Shown: positions 47,922 to 58,829 of the stretch, in pieces | Layout: every line of letters starts with the position of its first letter | Position numbering within the stretch: the first letter of the stretch is position 1 | Source of the DNA: Acestrorhynchus altus | Lineage: Eukaryota; Chordata; Actinopteri; Characiformes; Acestrorhynchidae | DNA length: 64,000 nucleotides | Direction of reading: 5' to 3' | Assembly: GCA_034509495.1 (NCBI GenBank) | Contig: CM067514.1 | Location: 3,668,847 to 3,732,846, forward strand | The notes under the pieces: generated by a model | The model's database searches: none | The model's input: the letters and a program-made list of their open reading frames with translations, nothing else | Told to the model about the DNA's origin: nothing | Program-made: the position numbers and the translations under genes

Positions 47922-48288
47922 GGTTGCCATAAATCTGACCGAACAGACCCCAGCAACAGATTCACTTAGGACCTTTCAGCACCTTCGTCACCATTGGAGG
48001 GTCAATACTGCAGCATGGCTGCAGTGGTGGCCAACCTTAGCTTCCCCTGGGGGACAGGGGTGCTAATGGGCCTCACGGACTCTACTAATCAGACAGTGAC
48101 GGCCTCCCCAGGCCTGAGCCGTTCTCTTGCGCCTCTCTGCACTGTGTGCTGTTGTGGACTTCTCAACCGCACCCTGGCTGTGGTGTTCATGGTCAGCCTG
48201 GCCTTCGCCATCGTCGTGGGCAATGTGGTCACACTCACGGTCTTCATGCAGACGCGGCAGTCCCGCACGCCACAGGGCTACCTCAAAG
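47922..48288 (+). CDS. GPCR first coding exon (5' UTR plus TM1)
   Basis: A strong acceptor (cttctccctctgctctttcacag) ends at 47921, so an upstream untranslated exon is implied. Coding starts at ATG 48015 (A at -3, G at +4) and runs to 48288, ending one base into a codon at donor 'gtatct'. It encodes an N-terminus with possible glycosylation at N7, N25 and N51, and TM1 with GN1.50. Confidence 0.8.
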
Positions 48289-50242
48289 GTATCTGGACAG
48301 ATTTGCAGCACAGATTGGTGTCCAGAGGAGGGTGGTGTGTAGTATGTTTGGTACAAATGAGCAATGATTGGGTACAGTATTTACAAAAACATGTCAATAC
48401 AATGATTACAATAAAGATTGGGTTCTATGTCTTTTTTGCAATAATGAGAGATGGAGGTGAAATAACTAAACTGGAACTAACTAGAAACATTAGGACACCC
48501 CCACATTTATTACTAGCACTTCAGCTGCAGATGATGAGACAATCATTAGAGATACTGTGGAGGAAGCTGTATTATTTAAACCTCAGACATTAGTTTGGTT
48601 TGCTCTTGATTGTTGAAATGAGTGGGATCACCATGGCCAGCTCCAAAGAGCTCTCTGAGGCCTTCATAAAGAAGGTTGTAGATGCAGATGAGTCTGAGAA
48701 GGGTTTTAAAAAGATCTCAGAACAATTAGAAATCAGCCGTTCCACTGTCCAGAACATCATTTACAAATGGAGAACATTTGCAAATGGAGGACAGTGGTGC
48801 TTAATAGTTCAGCCGAAGAGCAGACCACAAGATGCATAACGAAATCTTCAACCATCCTAAAATGTTGTCAAGTTGATGACCCACACTTACTGGGAATTTT
48901 TCATTCATGGGGAATAACTGCAATCCACAATCCCCATTATAAATGGATCTCTTGACCTAGGGTAGGCACATGTCAGGCCTTTGTGGAGCATGTACAGTCC
49001 CAGAAATCAAACAACATCAATCTCACATGGCTATTGGCCACTGGTCCCTCTAAAATGTTAGGAAGGAGTCTCGTTGTTACCTGAATTACCCGATAAGGGT
49101 GAATACCTCAAACCATTGCTTTAAGACAAGAATCAGCTAAGAAACTTGTGGGATTGCTATGTTCCACTTGATGGATGGTGTTGTCCACAACAAGCGTCCC
49201 TTGAGGACCAAATTACACAACAGACATAGCAGGATGAAAGAAGCAACCTTACTAAGAACTCATATTTGACATTTGAGACTTACCAGATATGCTCGAAATG
49301 AAGTGAAATGATAAATCGTTGTGGTCTTGCACGAATATAATTAGTCTCTGCCTCTATTCCGCAGTCTCCCTGGCTGTAGCTGATATGATGGTTGGAGTCT
49401 TGGTGGTGCCATTCTCTGTCTACACTGAGATATCTCTCATGGTGACCAGCACTCCTCCACTGTGGTATCAGGGTGGATCCGTGGTTGCAGCCGGAGGGAT
49501 GTCTCGCTCTTGGCAGCCCTGCATGCTGATCGGCCCAGTATTCGCTGGCTGCACCTTTGTGTCAATCAGCACAATCTTCTTAATGACAGTAGAGCGCAGC
49601 GTGGCCATCTTGCGACCACTCCACAAGGACACTCTTGTGACCCGTCGGCGGACTCTACTCCTAATCCTTGCGTCCTGGGCAGGCAGCTTTCTGCTGGCCA
49701 TGGCACCCCTGCTTTTGAGCAAGAGTTTCACCCTGGAGTACAATGAATGCAGTCGCATGTGCAACTATGCCCCGTTACTGGTTGGCCTCCAGCTGCCACC
49801 CGACTCCAACATCATGCTGCTCTTCCCTGCCTTTGACTTCACTCTGCTAGGTGGCACCCTTGCTGTCAACATCATGTCCTTCACTAGCATCCGTCGTTAC
49901 ACACGCAAGCGCAAGCTGCTCTCGGAGGGCAGCCTGGGACTGGAGGCTGGAGGGAGTGGAGGCTGCCCCCACAGACCCTCTTTCTCAGACATCAAAGCAG
50001 CCAAAACCATCGGCATCCTCACCTTCGCCTTCACCGCCTCTTTCTCACCCATTGCTGTCTTCGTGCTGGGCAACGTGGTGGGCTACACCTGGTGCAACTT
50101 CTCCTTCTTCGCCTTCTGGATCCTAACGGGGAACAGCTGCTGCAACGTGATCATCTACAGCGTGAGGGATCAGCGCTTCAGGAAAGGTGTGATGCTGCTC
50201 TTTCACAAGGACCGCTCGCCACCACACTCTGAAAAGAGCTGA
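48015..50242 (+). CDS. Divergent class A (rhodopsin-like) GPCR, orphan
   Basis: Exons 48015-48288 and 49365-50242 join to 383 residues with seven hydrophobic segments. Class A anchors present: N70 (1.50), SLAVADMM with D98 (2.50), C144 (3.25), S160 (3.39), R169 (3.50), W196 (4.50) with a Pro, cysteines in the second extracellular loop, P320 (6.50) and N352/Y356 (7.49/7.53). Departures: DRY is ERS, CWxP is SFSP, NPxxY is NVIIY. Position 3.32, Asp in amine receptors, counts to Phe151. The extracellular part after TM2 is long (about 30 residues) and the third cytoplasmic loop short (about 30 residues, basic then Gly/Ser-rich). TM6 (KAAKTIGIL) resembles amine receptors, so a relative of that group which lost amine binding is plausible. 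I could not assign a name. AATAAA at 50360 gives a short 3' UTR. Confidence 0.85.
48440..48960 (+). mobile_element. Tc1-like element in the GPCR intron
   Basis: It encodes SSKELSEAFIKKVVDADESE and SEQLEISRSTVQNIIYKWRT, the same N-terminal transposase region as at 47640-47800, in the same orientation. Further decayed element sequence may continue toward 49300. It occupies at least half of the single GPCR intron (48289-49364). Confidence 0.8.
49365..50242 (+). CDS. GPCR second coding exon (TM2 to C-terminus)
   Basis: The acceptor is 'gcctctattccgcag' at 49364. The exon starts two bases before a codon boundary, restoring Val92 of KVSLAVAD. It is 878 nt and ends with TGA at 50240-50242. There is no internal stop. 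Confidence 0.93.
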
Positions 50243-50359
50243 GCCAGAAAGTCGAGCACAGGTCTCCACCACCATTTCACCTCCATTTCGAACACCTCAC
50301 CTTCTGCTCATGGGAGTGACACTGTTCTTTTCAGGAGTTTCTCCAACAGAGGGCTTTTA

Positions 50360-50365
50360 AATAAA
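50360..50365 (+). terminator. Possible GPCR polyadenylation signal
   Basis: AATAAA 118 bp after the stop codon. Confidence 0.5.
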
Positions 50366-50879
50366 AGCTTGCACTTCAGGGACATTAAAAGGAATCCGCT
50401 CCATGGACTGTGGCAGATTCTTTTGGATAATTCTATATTTATTATTATTATTTATAACATCTGTAAAGTTCATGTCATTTATGTGGACCAAAATACCTGT
50501 TAGTCTCAGAGGCACCGTAAAAAAAAGATTAATATTATATTCTGCACTTTATCCTTCACCATTTAGGGGGTGGTTTTCAGGGCAGTGGTTAGGTCTGTTT
50601 TTGATTAAATGTTGCTTAGATCTAAACAAACAGATGCATTCCTTAAATGCCATGTTCCATGTTTCTGCTGCTGCAGTGGTCCTCCAGGCTGCTGGCACAG
50701 AGCTAGAAAGCTAGAAAGTTGTAACTTCTAATTAGCAGTTTTTGTTCCATCACCAATTGATTTTAAATTTGTTCTAAAACTGAAAAACATTGTTCTTCAA
50801 GGGTTCATTATTTAAAAAAAAAAAAAAAAAACGGTGCTAAATAGAAACATCCCTAGAAAACTTTCCATGACTAAAGGGT

Positions 50880-51270
50880 TGTTTGCATAATGGGCTGCAG
50901 AGTGTTCTGTATAGCACCAAAATGGGTTCTTCTATTGTTACAAGCCACACCATAACAATAGAAGAACCCATTTTGTTGCCATATAGAACCCCTTTCCAAG
51001 AGACTTTCAAGACACAAAGAACCCTTTAATTAAGGAAAGGGTTCTTTTTTTGTGTAACAACAGACGAACCCTTTTTAATGCTATATGGGACCCTTTTCAA
51101 AAAGGTTATGTATAGAACCTTCTACAGTGCATTGTCTACCAGTCTGAAGAACCGTTTCATTATGCAGAGAACCCTTTAATCATGCAAAGGGTTCTTTGAA
51201 TGTTCATGGTTCTATATTGTACCATTTTCTTTACTAAAGAACCCTTGAAGAACCATAATTTTATGCGTGT
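50880..51270. mobile_element. Palindrome-rich AGAACCCTTT element, family J
   Basis: It contains 'gggttcttctattgtta' and, about 20 bp on, its complement 'taacaatagaagaaccc', and then a second pair ('agaaccctttaattaa' with 'ggaaagggttctttttt'), so long hairpins can form. It lies about 500 bp after the GPCR poly(A) signal. Confidence 0.65.
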
Positions 51271-51435
51271 ACACTGAATTGGCTGAGATTCTTTTGAATC
51301 AGGTTGCACAGAGAGCTAAATGTACTGGTAGTGTTAGGAGCATTAGGAGGTATAGAATGGTGTATCTGCAGAGACAGAAGATCTGGATCGGCCATGAAGA
51401 CGCAAATAAACCATTCCAACTACACTCATAGTAAA

Positions 51436-52285
51436 CAAAAATATTTGCACCCAGAAGGAATCGACCAGTTGCAACACACAACTGCAATGGTGTCATGCCA
51501 GACTGCCATGGAGTCACTCAGAATGGCATCCTTAACCCCTACCGCACAATCTGCAGAACTGAGTGAGAACATTCAAGCTGTATGGGATGGATCATCACAC
51601 GACACCATTAGGAACCTCTACACCTCCATGCAGAGACATCTGGCAGGTTGCATCTGTATGTGTAGTTTAATAAATATTGGTCATATCAGTCAAAATACAT
51701 TTACATTTACATTTACGGCGTTTAGCAGACGCCCTTCTCCAGAGCGACTTACAAAAGTGCTTTGCTGTTCACTCAGAGAATATCCCGAGCTAGTAGACGA
51801 GGCTAGAATCTAGAGATTCCTCACGCTTAGATCCTGCTGAACACAAATGTCTTCATGGGATTAAATACTCCTGAAACAGATGAGTCTTCAGACTGCGTTT
51901 GAAGACAGTGAGGGACTCAGCTGTTAGGACCCAAAGGGGAAGTTCATTCCACCATTTTGGTGCCAGAACAGAAAAGAGTCTGGATACATGTTTTCCTTTG
52001 GTTTTTTACGGACGGTGGGTCAAGCTTGAGTTTTGACCTCTGTCTTCATGTAAGGAGATGCTGGTCCATTTTTGCTTTGTAGGCCAGCATTAAGATTTTG
52101 AACCTGATGTTCAGCTACAGGGAACCAATGAAGAGGACATGGAGTTACGTGACTGAATTTAGGAACATTGAAGATGAGCCGTGCTGCTGCTTCATTCTGG
52201 ATAAATATTGAATCATTTATTTTTCCTAGTCACCTTCCTAATAGCATTGCAATCCCAAACTTCCTTTGGGTGCAACTATTTGTTT
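51436..52285 (+). mobile_element. Tc1-like element with a nested repeat
   Basis: The left end 'atttgcacccagaaggaatc' and right end 'ttcctttgggtgcaactatt' are inverted terminal sequences. The internal text encodes GSSHDTIRNLYTSMQRHLAG, the transposase C-terminus. At 51690-52200 it is interrupted by a widespread fish repeat ('ttagcagacgcccttctcca', 'agcgacttacaaa'). Confidence 0.7.
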
Positions 52286-52439
52286 GATGATTAATGAAAA
52301 TATCAAACCAATACTTAATCAAATGTTTAATCCAAAAATAAAGCCAAGAAATCCAATCCAACCTTTAGACTTTCTGACTCAAGAGCAAATGTGCATTTAT
52401 GTTAAAATGTTTCCCAGTCAATGTGAAACCTACATTGTA

Positions 52440-52950
52440 TGGACAAAAGTATTGGGACACCTGCTTATTCAGTGTTTCCAAATTCAGTGGTATTAAAGGA
52501 TATGAGCATAGTCCTTGAAAACAAATGTTGATTGTTGATACTTGTACAGCAACACAAACCACCTCCTCCCTTCATAGCTTGTAGACTGCAAGCATGAAGG
52601 CAACATCCGAAACACAACGTCCGAAAACAACATTTCGAAACATAATGGAGCAACCACTGGTATTATTTGTACTGGATGGAGCTCCATCATTCCAGAGAAC
52701 ACAGATCCACTTCTCCACAGCTCAATCCTGGTGGGGGGGATTTATACCCCTCTAGTCCACACCCCACATTAGACAGGGTGCCAGTAGGGTCATGTTTGGA
52801 TATCTGCACCAGAGCGTCCCATTCTATTGACAGCTCTTCTCTACAGAGACTAGACAAACTGTGTGTGCACTTGGACATCTGTGTAGAAATTTAAGTAGGG
52901 GAATGCATTCATTAGAAAGGGTGTCTGCAAACATTTGGACATGCAGTATC
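52440..52950 (+). mobile_element. Short non-autonomous DNA element, family G
   Basis: Ends 'ggacaaaagtattgggacac' and 'tctgcaaacatttggacatg', with the internal blocks 'ccagagaacacagatccact' and 'ctacagagactagacaaact'. The most complete copy in the window. Confidence 0.75.
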
Positions 52951-53680
52951 TGATAGAAAAGATATTCTACACCCAGAGTGGTTTATATGGGTGATTTTAT
53001 TTCACCCCTGCCCAGAAAACCACCCTGTTTTTTTTTTAGATTATAAGGGAATCATTCGCTGTTCCTTTTCTACAATTGGTTTGATGTTTGTTCTTTTTGT
53101 AAGATCACTTTATTGGTTCATTTTCTCACTAATTGTACAGCTATGAGTCTTTTTATCTATAGAGAGTGACTTGTTTTTCTAACGGATCAGCAGCACTTTT
53201 ATATGTTATTTATCAGGAGTGAAATGATACAGCTGCCTTATTACACAGTAGATTTTTCAATACTCGCCGCCGGAGCAACCAGACTGCTTTCCGGTGATTT
53301 AGTGATCCATGTTTCTGATTTGTCCGTGTCCGTCTGTCAGTCTTCAACCTGCAGAGCCATTAGCTTCGGGAGATGAGTGTCATAGTAATGGAGGCATTCA
53401 GCTATTAAACAAGACCAAAATAGTCAGCTGGAAATTGTCTGAAGATTGGTGGACTCTGTCCCTGTCTGCTCCCCCACAGTTTTCAATTGACTGACTGTCT
53501 GAATCCATGCATTAGAAGCAGTTTTTATATTTAGCTGTAATTTTCCATTTTCAAAGCCATGGAGATATTTTTAACGTGTCTAAATATCAGCTAAATCACT
53601 AAAATGATGTATTGTTATGTTTGAACACCTTCAAGCAATGATAAAAAAGCACCAGTTTACACGTTTATACATATAAATCT
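52951..53680. other. No gene recognised
   Basis: AT-rich sequence with one short frame at 53309 that lacks motifs. Confidence 0.45.
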
Positions 53681-54200
53681 CCAAATTCCAGCTGTAGACC
53701 CAGCTGAAGAATCCATTTCTGTACCAGTATTTGCTGGTAGCTGGTTTCAGATGGTCTAAGCTGGTCTTTCATGGTAAAGGTGGTTGAAAGCTGGTCATTC
53801 AAACAAAACCACACCCCATACTGGTAAGCCAGCTGGTTCCCCAGCTCTTGACCAGCACTGCACATGTTGCATTTGAATGTGGTCATGTTTGAACATGCTG
53901 GTAATCCTGAAACAGCAGATAAAGCTGGTTAAGCTGGTATGACCAAGCTGGACATCCAGCATATCCAAGCTTGACCATGTTGGATGGCCAGCATTCCCAG
54001 CATGTTCAAACATGACCCAAATCAAAGCAACACACACTGTGTTGGTGAAGAGCTGGTGAAACAGTTTGGGGTATGGTTTTGTTCAGATGACCAGCTTTCA
54101 AAAACTTTTACCAGCTTAGACCATTTAAAACCAGTAAAAGCTGGTCTTGAGCTGGATTTTTCAGTTGCAGGTTCCTTCATGTTCTTTAAACAGGACCAAA
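53681..54200. repeat. ACCAGC/GCTGGT-rich repeat with inverted arms, family H
   Basis: The left half is rich in 'gctggtttcagatggtctaa' and the right half carries complements such as 'cttagaccatttaaaaccag'. The arms face each other around about 53940-54000 ('ccagcatatccaagctt'). Confidence 0.6.
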
Positions 54201-54354
54201 GGTTGGTGATTGTTGTGAATAGTCGGTGAGCGTTTGCTGTGGTCCATTCTCAGAGCACTGTAATGTACTTTATCGGTGTTGCAGCATTCATGGTTGATGA
54301 ATTCCATTTTTTTTTAAATAAACATGAACATTTTGAACAATTTTGTCTCATTTC

Positions 54355-54470
54355 ACTCTTCCTGAATGAGTCTGGAGGCAGCTCTGCCTCTGAGGCAGAA
54401 CAAATGCAAATCCACTTCAAATTACCAACAGGTAGACATTTAGAAATGTAAAGGCGAAGTTTTAGCGTGG
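54355..54470 (+). mobile_element. MITE family F arm
   Basis: 'ggaggcagctctgcctctga' and the following text match the left arm of the hp-intron copy. Confidence 0.55.
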
Positions 54471-54689
54471 ACAGAGGTGATGCGTCCCCACCAACTGTCC
54501 CCAATTTTCAACCCCCAACTCCCCATCCCCTGCTGCATGAGTGAAGGACTTCACTTTCTTCAACACCCTCCTCCACCAGCCTCCCCCGTCCCCACCAATG
54601 TTAAGAGCATATCTATGTCCTTGTTTATCTGCATTGCATAAAAGGTGTGCAATTCTGTTTGATTCAATATGAAACTCAATATACATGAT

Positions 54690-55140
54690 ATGGACAAAAG
54701 TATTGGGACACCTTCTCATTCACTGTTTCTTCCAAAATCAAGGGTTTTAAAGGATAAGAACACAATTCTAGAAAACCCCCCCTTCAGTGCTCATTCTGAA
54801 GCTCCCCCCCTAAATTCACACGTGCACATTGCCGACGTAATGGCACTGGCCTCGCGGACCACATGCACGAAGCCAGTATCCAAAACACATCAAAAACACA
54901 TTCTTTCTACAGAATTTCAGTAGAAAGTAGACGCAGAAGCTTTGCTCCTTTTCCCAGTGACAGAGTTTATCCTGCTTTTGTTGGAGTAACTCTGTTGGAG
55001 TATCTCTGCTGTCCAGGGAAGGTCTTTTGTAATAGGAGCATCCTTGGAGCATTGCTGTGAGGATTTGATTGTATTCAGTGATAAGAGCATAACTGGGGTC
55101 AGGATGTTGGATGATCACCCCAACACCTCATCCCCTAATT
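54690..55140 (+). mobile_element. Short non-autonomous DNA element, family G, left part
   Basis: It starts 'ggacaaaagtattgggacac', continues to 'ggagcattgctgtgaggatt' and stops after 'caacacctcatcccc'. The right half is missing. Confidence 0.65.
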
Positions 55141-55149
55141 CTCGTATTC

Positions 55150-55290
55150 AAAATCACTGCTCAAAACTGTTCTGGAGGCAGCCCTGCCTCTGAGGCAGAA
55201 CACGACTGGTTAAAAAAAATAACCAGTTCAAATACCAAATAAAATTGGTTTCTCAAAAAAGAGGTGTAACCACTAGATAGAAGTGGACGG
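55150..55290 (+). mobile_element. MITE family F arm
   Basis: 'ctgctcaaaactgttctgga' and 'ggcagccctgcctctgaggc' match the left arm of family F. Confidence 0.55.
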
Positions 55291-55309
55291 TGAGTGGACA
55301 CTGTTTAAA

Positions 55310-55640
55310 CACTCCAGCAGCACTGCTTTGTCTGATCAACTCATACAAGCACAACATACACTAACACACCACCACCAGGTCAGTGTGACTGCAGTGCCTA
55401 GAATGACCCACCACCCTCATAATAGCTGCTCTGTGGTGGTCCTGTGGGGTCCTGATCATTGAAGATCAGGGTGAAAGGAGGAGAATAAAGTCTGCAGAGA
55501 AACCGATGAACTACAGTCCGTGATTATAGAACCATAAAGTGCTCCTGTGTGGTCAGAGATGATATGATGGATAGTGAGTGTAGAAACAAGGAGGGGGTCA
55601 TAATCTTGTGGCTGATCTTGTGTTAATGTAAGTACAATTC
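55310..55640 (+). repeat. Dispersed element, family E
   Basis: Full match in order to 6380-6690, ending 'gtggctgatcttgtgtt'. One of the best copies. Confidence 0.72.
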
Positions 55641-55903
55641 AGCTGCAAATAACTGTACACATGCAAAACAAATACAAGAGCCAATAAAATTCAAACGATT
55701 GAGATTCATTTCACGACCTTCTATAAATATATAACCGGTAGCCCTTTCACTCCACAAGGGGTTAAGGAATCAGTGTGTCTTGGGGTTGCAGATGGACTGG
55801 TAGACAAGCAGTGACAAGTGTCCATAAAGAGACACATCCATGGCGGAAAGCCTGATGCGCTTGGACAGCTGCAAGTCTTGCCTCGGAACAGGACAACTGA
55901 CTT

Positions 55904-55949
55904 GAGGACGAGGAGGAGGAGGAGGAGGAGGAGGAGGAGGAGGAGGAGA
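55904..55949 (+). repeat. (GAG)n microsatellite
   Basis: About 15 units of GAG/AGG. The resulting poly-Pro or poly-Arg open frames on the two strands are not genes. Confidence 0.93.
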
Positions 55950-56624
55950 GCCAGTTACACCACAGCCAGTGCTAATAATGAGAGCAACCTTGAGAACTTT
56001 AAAAGGCAGCGTTTGAGAGTAAGAGAGGTGCTGATAAGGCCTGGCAGAGATGACGGAATGATATATGTTTTCCCGGATATGATTCCTCAGAAACAATCAA
56101 AGTCTGGCTGTTTTCCCAAGATGGACCTGGAGAGCAGTGCTTTGTCCAGCAGCACTGACCAGAGAGAATGAAAGAAAGGGAAAGGGTGATAAGAGAGATG
56201 ACCTGTAACTAATCTCAGTAGGTCAGTTCATCACCCTGACCCTGTAATAAATATTTGAAGCTCATGCATAAAGATAGCCTCACTCACACTGCTGTGTATC
56301 TTATGTAAGCCGTGCTATTATTAGCAGTAGGTCACAGAATACCAGACTTTCATTTTAACCCTCAGAGGTTTGGACTAGATGATGTTTAGGAGGAATTACA
56401 CGTTCAAAACGATGCAAAACGATAAAAAATGTCCTGGACGTTTCACTCGCTGTGGGTTTTCCATTGCTCATTCCATTTCAGAAGTCTAGAGTTTATTATG
56501 GAGCATCTGAAAGGACATGAGCTAACATCTTAAATGATCTTGGGACACTTATTCAAGATCAGGGGCATCACTGGGCCTGGGCTTCTGGGGCTTTAACCCC
56601 TATTCATTTACGACCACTTAGACT

Positions 56625-56950
56625 GACTGGAGTGTCTGATAGAGAGGACACAGTGTTTAAACACTCCAGCAGCACTGCTGTGGCTGATCCGCTCGTACCA
56701 GTGCTACACACATTAACACCACCACATCAGCGTCACTGCACGTTATTCTCTCATATCCCAGGATATGCTGGCTGTATCAAAGCATAGTAATGGAAAGTTG
56801 ACTGGAAGGGGAAAATGTTGTGGGGGAAACACTGGTTGCAGAACCTCATTAATGTAACGTTGGGCTGTAAAAGTGCCTGTAATGTGATCTGGCATTGTAT
56901 GAAATTGCACCCGCACCACGACACCAGACCTTCTGGACATTAATGGTGCC
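56625..56950. repeat. Family E fragment joined to a Tc1-like minus-strand fragment
   Basis: 56640-56745 is the left end of family E. 56750-56950 on the minus strand matches the Tc1 family at 43200 ('cattaatgtaacgttgggct', 'caccacgacaccagaccttc'). Confidence 0.6.
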
Positions 56951-56962
56951 CCAATGCACAAT

Positions 56963-56982
56963 TTATATATATATATATATAT
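56963..56982. repeat. (TA)n microsatellite
   Basis: About 10 TA units. Confidence 0.8.
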
Positions 56983-57264
56983 ACACTATCATTTTCTAAC
57001 ACCTCACAACAGCTAATCTGTTCAAACCTCTCAAAAACAACCAGACTGATGAAACCACTTAAGAACAACACCAACAATTCCAAAGTCTGCAGGTCTGCAG
57101 ATCCTTTTAGAGGTCAAGCAGTCAGACAGTACAATACAGCAGACTTCAAAACTGCCCACAACCATCGCACATAGAATCCGTTAATATACGCATTAAGATG
57201 TGCTGCAATGGTAAACACACACTCTGACCTACATACACTTACAGTTACATCTGCCCAAATACAG

Positions 57265-57267
<3 letters not shown>

Positions 57268-57298
<31 letters not shown>
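57268..57298. repeat. (AC)n microsatellite
   Basis: About 15 AC units. Confidence 0.9.
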
Positions 57299-57300
<2 letters not shown>

Positions 57301-57514
57301 TAGATCATTTGTTATTAAATGAAATTGAAATGACATTTGAGAGATAACAAACCGTCATGGACAGAAAAAGAAGGTTAACCTTTCCTACCTTTACACTACA
57401 GACCCCTGGACAGGACAAACGTATTCAGGCCAAACGGGAGTAACACATGTTGGATACTGTATATGGTTATAAATAACAGTGTGGTTAATACAGTTGCAGT
57501 CAGGCATGTACATA

Positions 57515-57589
57515 CACTCAGCATGGACATTGATATCATCACTCAGCATGGACATTTATATCATCACTCAGCATGGACATTGCTGTCAT
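57515..57589 (+). repeat. Three tandem 25-bp units
   Basis: 'cactcagcatggacattgat' plus 'atcat' occurs three times with few changes. Confidence 0.8.
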
Positions 57590-57834
57590 GGCATGATCGG
57601 CGTTCCAGCAATTTGTTATAACTATTTTCTGGGGCAGAATGAGCTACAACCTGCATATTTAGCAAAAAAAACAGTGTATAAAAGAGATTTAACTCTAACA
57701 CTAAAGTTGCAATTTAACCAGACACTTTGGGTAGTCATCAAAAAGCTTGCAGTAGAATTATGGTTGGATTAAATTTGGATTAAAACTTTTAAGCACAGTT
57801 CACATATTGTCTTGTTAAAACACCCAAATGTGTC

Positions 57835-58260
57835 TAAGTTTTAAAGGTATGCAGAAGAATCCTGAGGTAGTCCTCCTTCTGTACTATCCCATGAACAAGT
57901 TCCATTGGCAGCACAACAGCAGAGTGGGATGCTATCACCACCATGCTTAACAGTTGGTACAGTGTTCTTTTTTCTCTGTGGGAAGTGACAATTTGGGCCT
58001 TCTACCAAACCTGGGAAAAGTGGCTACACCTTCCAAAAACTGAAACTCTAAGATCTGCACTGAGCTCTTTGGACTTTCCCATTCCACCAAACATATAAGG
58101 TTTTCAGAAGGTCAGAGCACAGAGTCAACCACGGCATGGCGCCCCTGGAGCAGAGAGGGTGAAGGACCTTGCCCAAGGGCCCAACAGTAGCATCCCAACA
58201 AATCTGGGTTTCGAACCCACAACCTTACCATGAAGAGAACACATCTTTTCTAATCATGCG
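57835..58260 (-). pseudogene. Internally deleted Tc1-like element plus SINE scrap
   Basis: The minus strand reads VPTVKHGGDSIPLCCCAANG, the second catalytic region of a Tc1 transposase. Further on it has 'atgggaaagtccaaagagct', the MGKSKEL start, so the middle is deleted. At 58160-58235 'aacccacaacctta' marks a tRNA-like SINE scrap. Confidence 0.65.
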
Positions 58261-58364
58261 TTGAGTCGCTTCTTGCTGAGGTTCTCACAGTATGGAAGGC
58301 ACTTTTTTCCCACTCCCACTGTGTCCCTAGACTGATTATTCAGCTATTAATCCTGATGCAGAAA

Positions 58365-58640
58365 CTATTGTGAAGTACTCGGTAACCACCTGTCGTGGAG
58401 TACCACAGGGTTCTAGTGCAGGGCCTTTGGAACTGATGTTAATAATTCACCACCAGTGGTGCACAGCCCACAGTTTGAAAAGCACAGCAATAGAGCATGT
58501 TCAGACACTCTGGGGAAACATGGGACTGAGAGCAGAGTGGTGTATTCACAGGTTCACTACTTTGGGGAGTTCACAGGTACACAGAGGAGGGCAGCACTGA
58601 GGCTTTTCTGTCTGTCTAAAACCATCAGTGACGCCAGTGG
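58365..58640 (+). mobile_element. LINE reverse transcriptase fragment
   Basis: TTCRGVPQGSSAGPL matches the GVPQGSxxGP motif of non-LTR reverse transcriptases. The continuation is broken. Confidence 0.6.
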
Positions 58641-58744
58641 TTTTATGTAACTACACACACTCTCATTAACAGTTAACACACACTCACAGTTAAAGCTGGA
58701 TGAGGTGGCTCTACAAGGCACTAATTATGTTTATATGTGTGTAT

Positions 58745-58815
58745 ATATCATTCCAGAGAACACAGTTCCACTGCAGTTCTCTACTGTTTAAGACCAGAAC
58801 CAGTTAGGACATCCC
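58745..58815 (+). repeat. Family G scrap
   Basis: 'atcattccagagaacacagt' is a family G block. Confidence 0.45.
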
Positions 58816-58829
58816 ATCAACACCTTTAA

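Noticed and set aside
47994..48014. Earlier start for the GPCR
   Set aside because: The upstream codon is TTG, not ATG. The ATG at 48015 has a strong Kozak context and is the first ATG in frame.
48289..48593. Readthrough of GPCR exon 1 into the intron as a short protein
   Set aside because: A clear donor at 48288 and phase-matched acceptor at 49364 restore the conserved TM2 sequence; the readthrough enters transposon sequence.
55770..56171. Open frames with poly-Pro or poly-Arg
   Set aside because: Created by the (GAG)n microsatellite; no other coding evidence.
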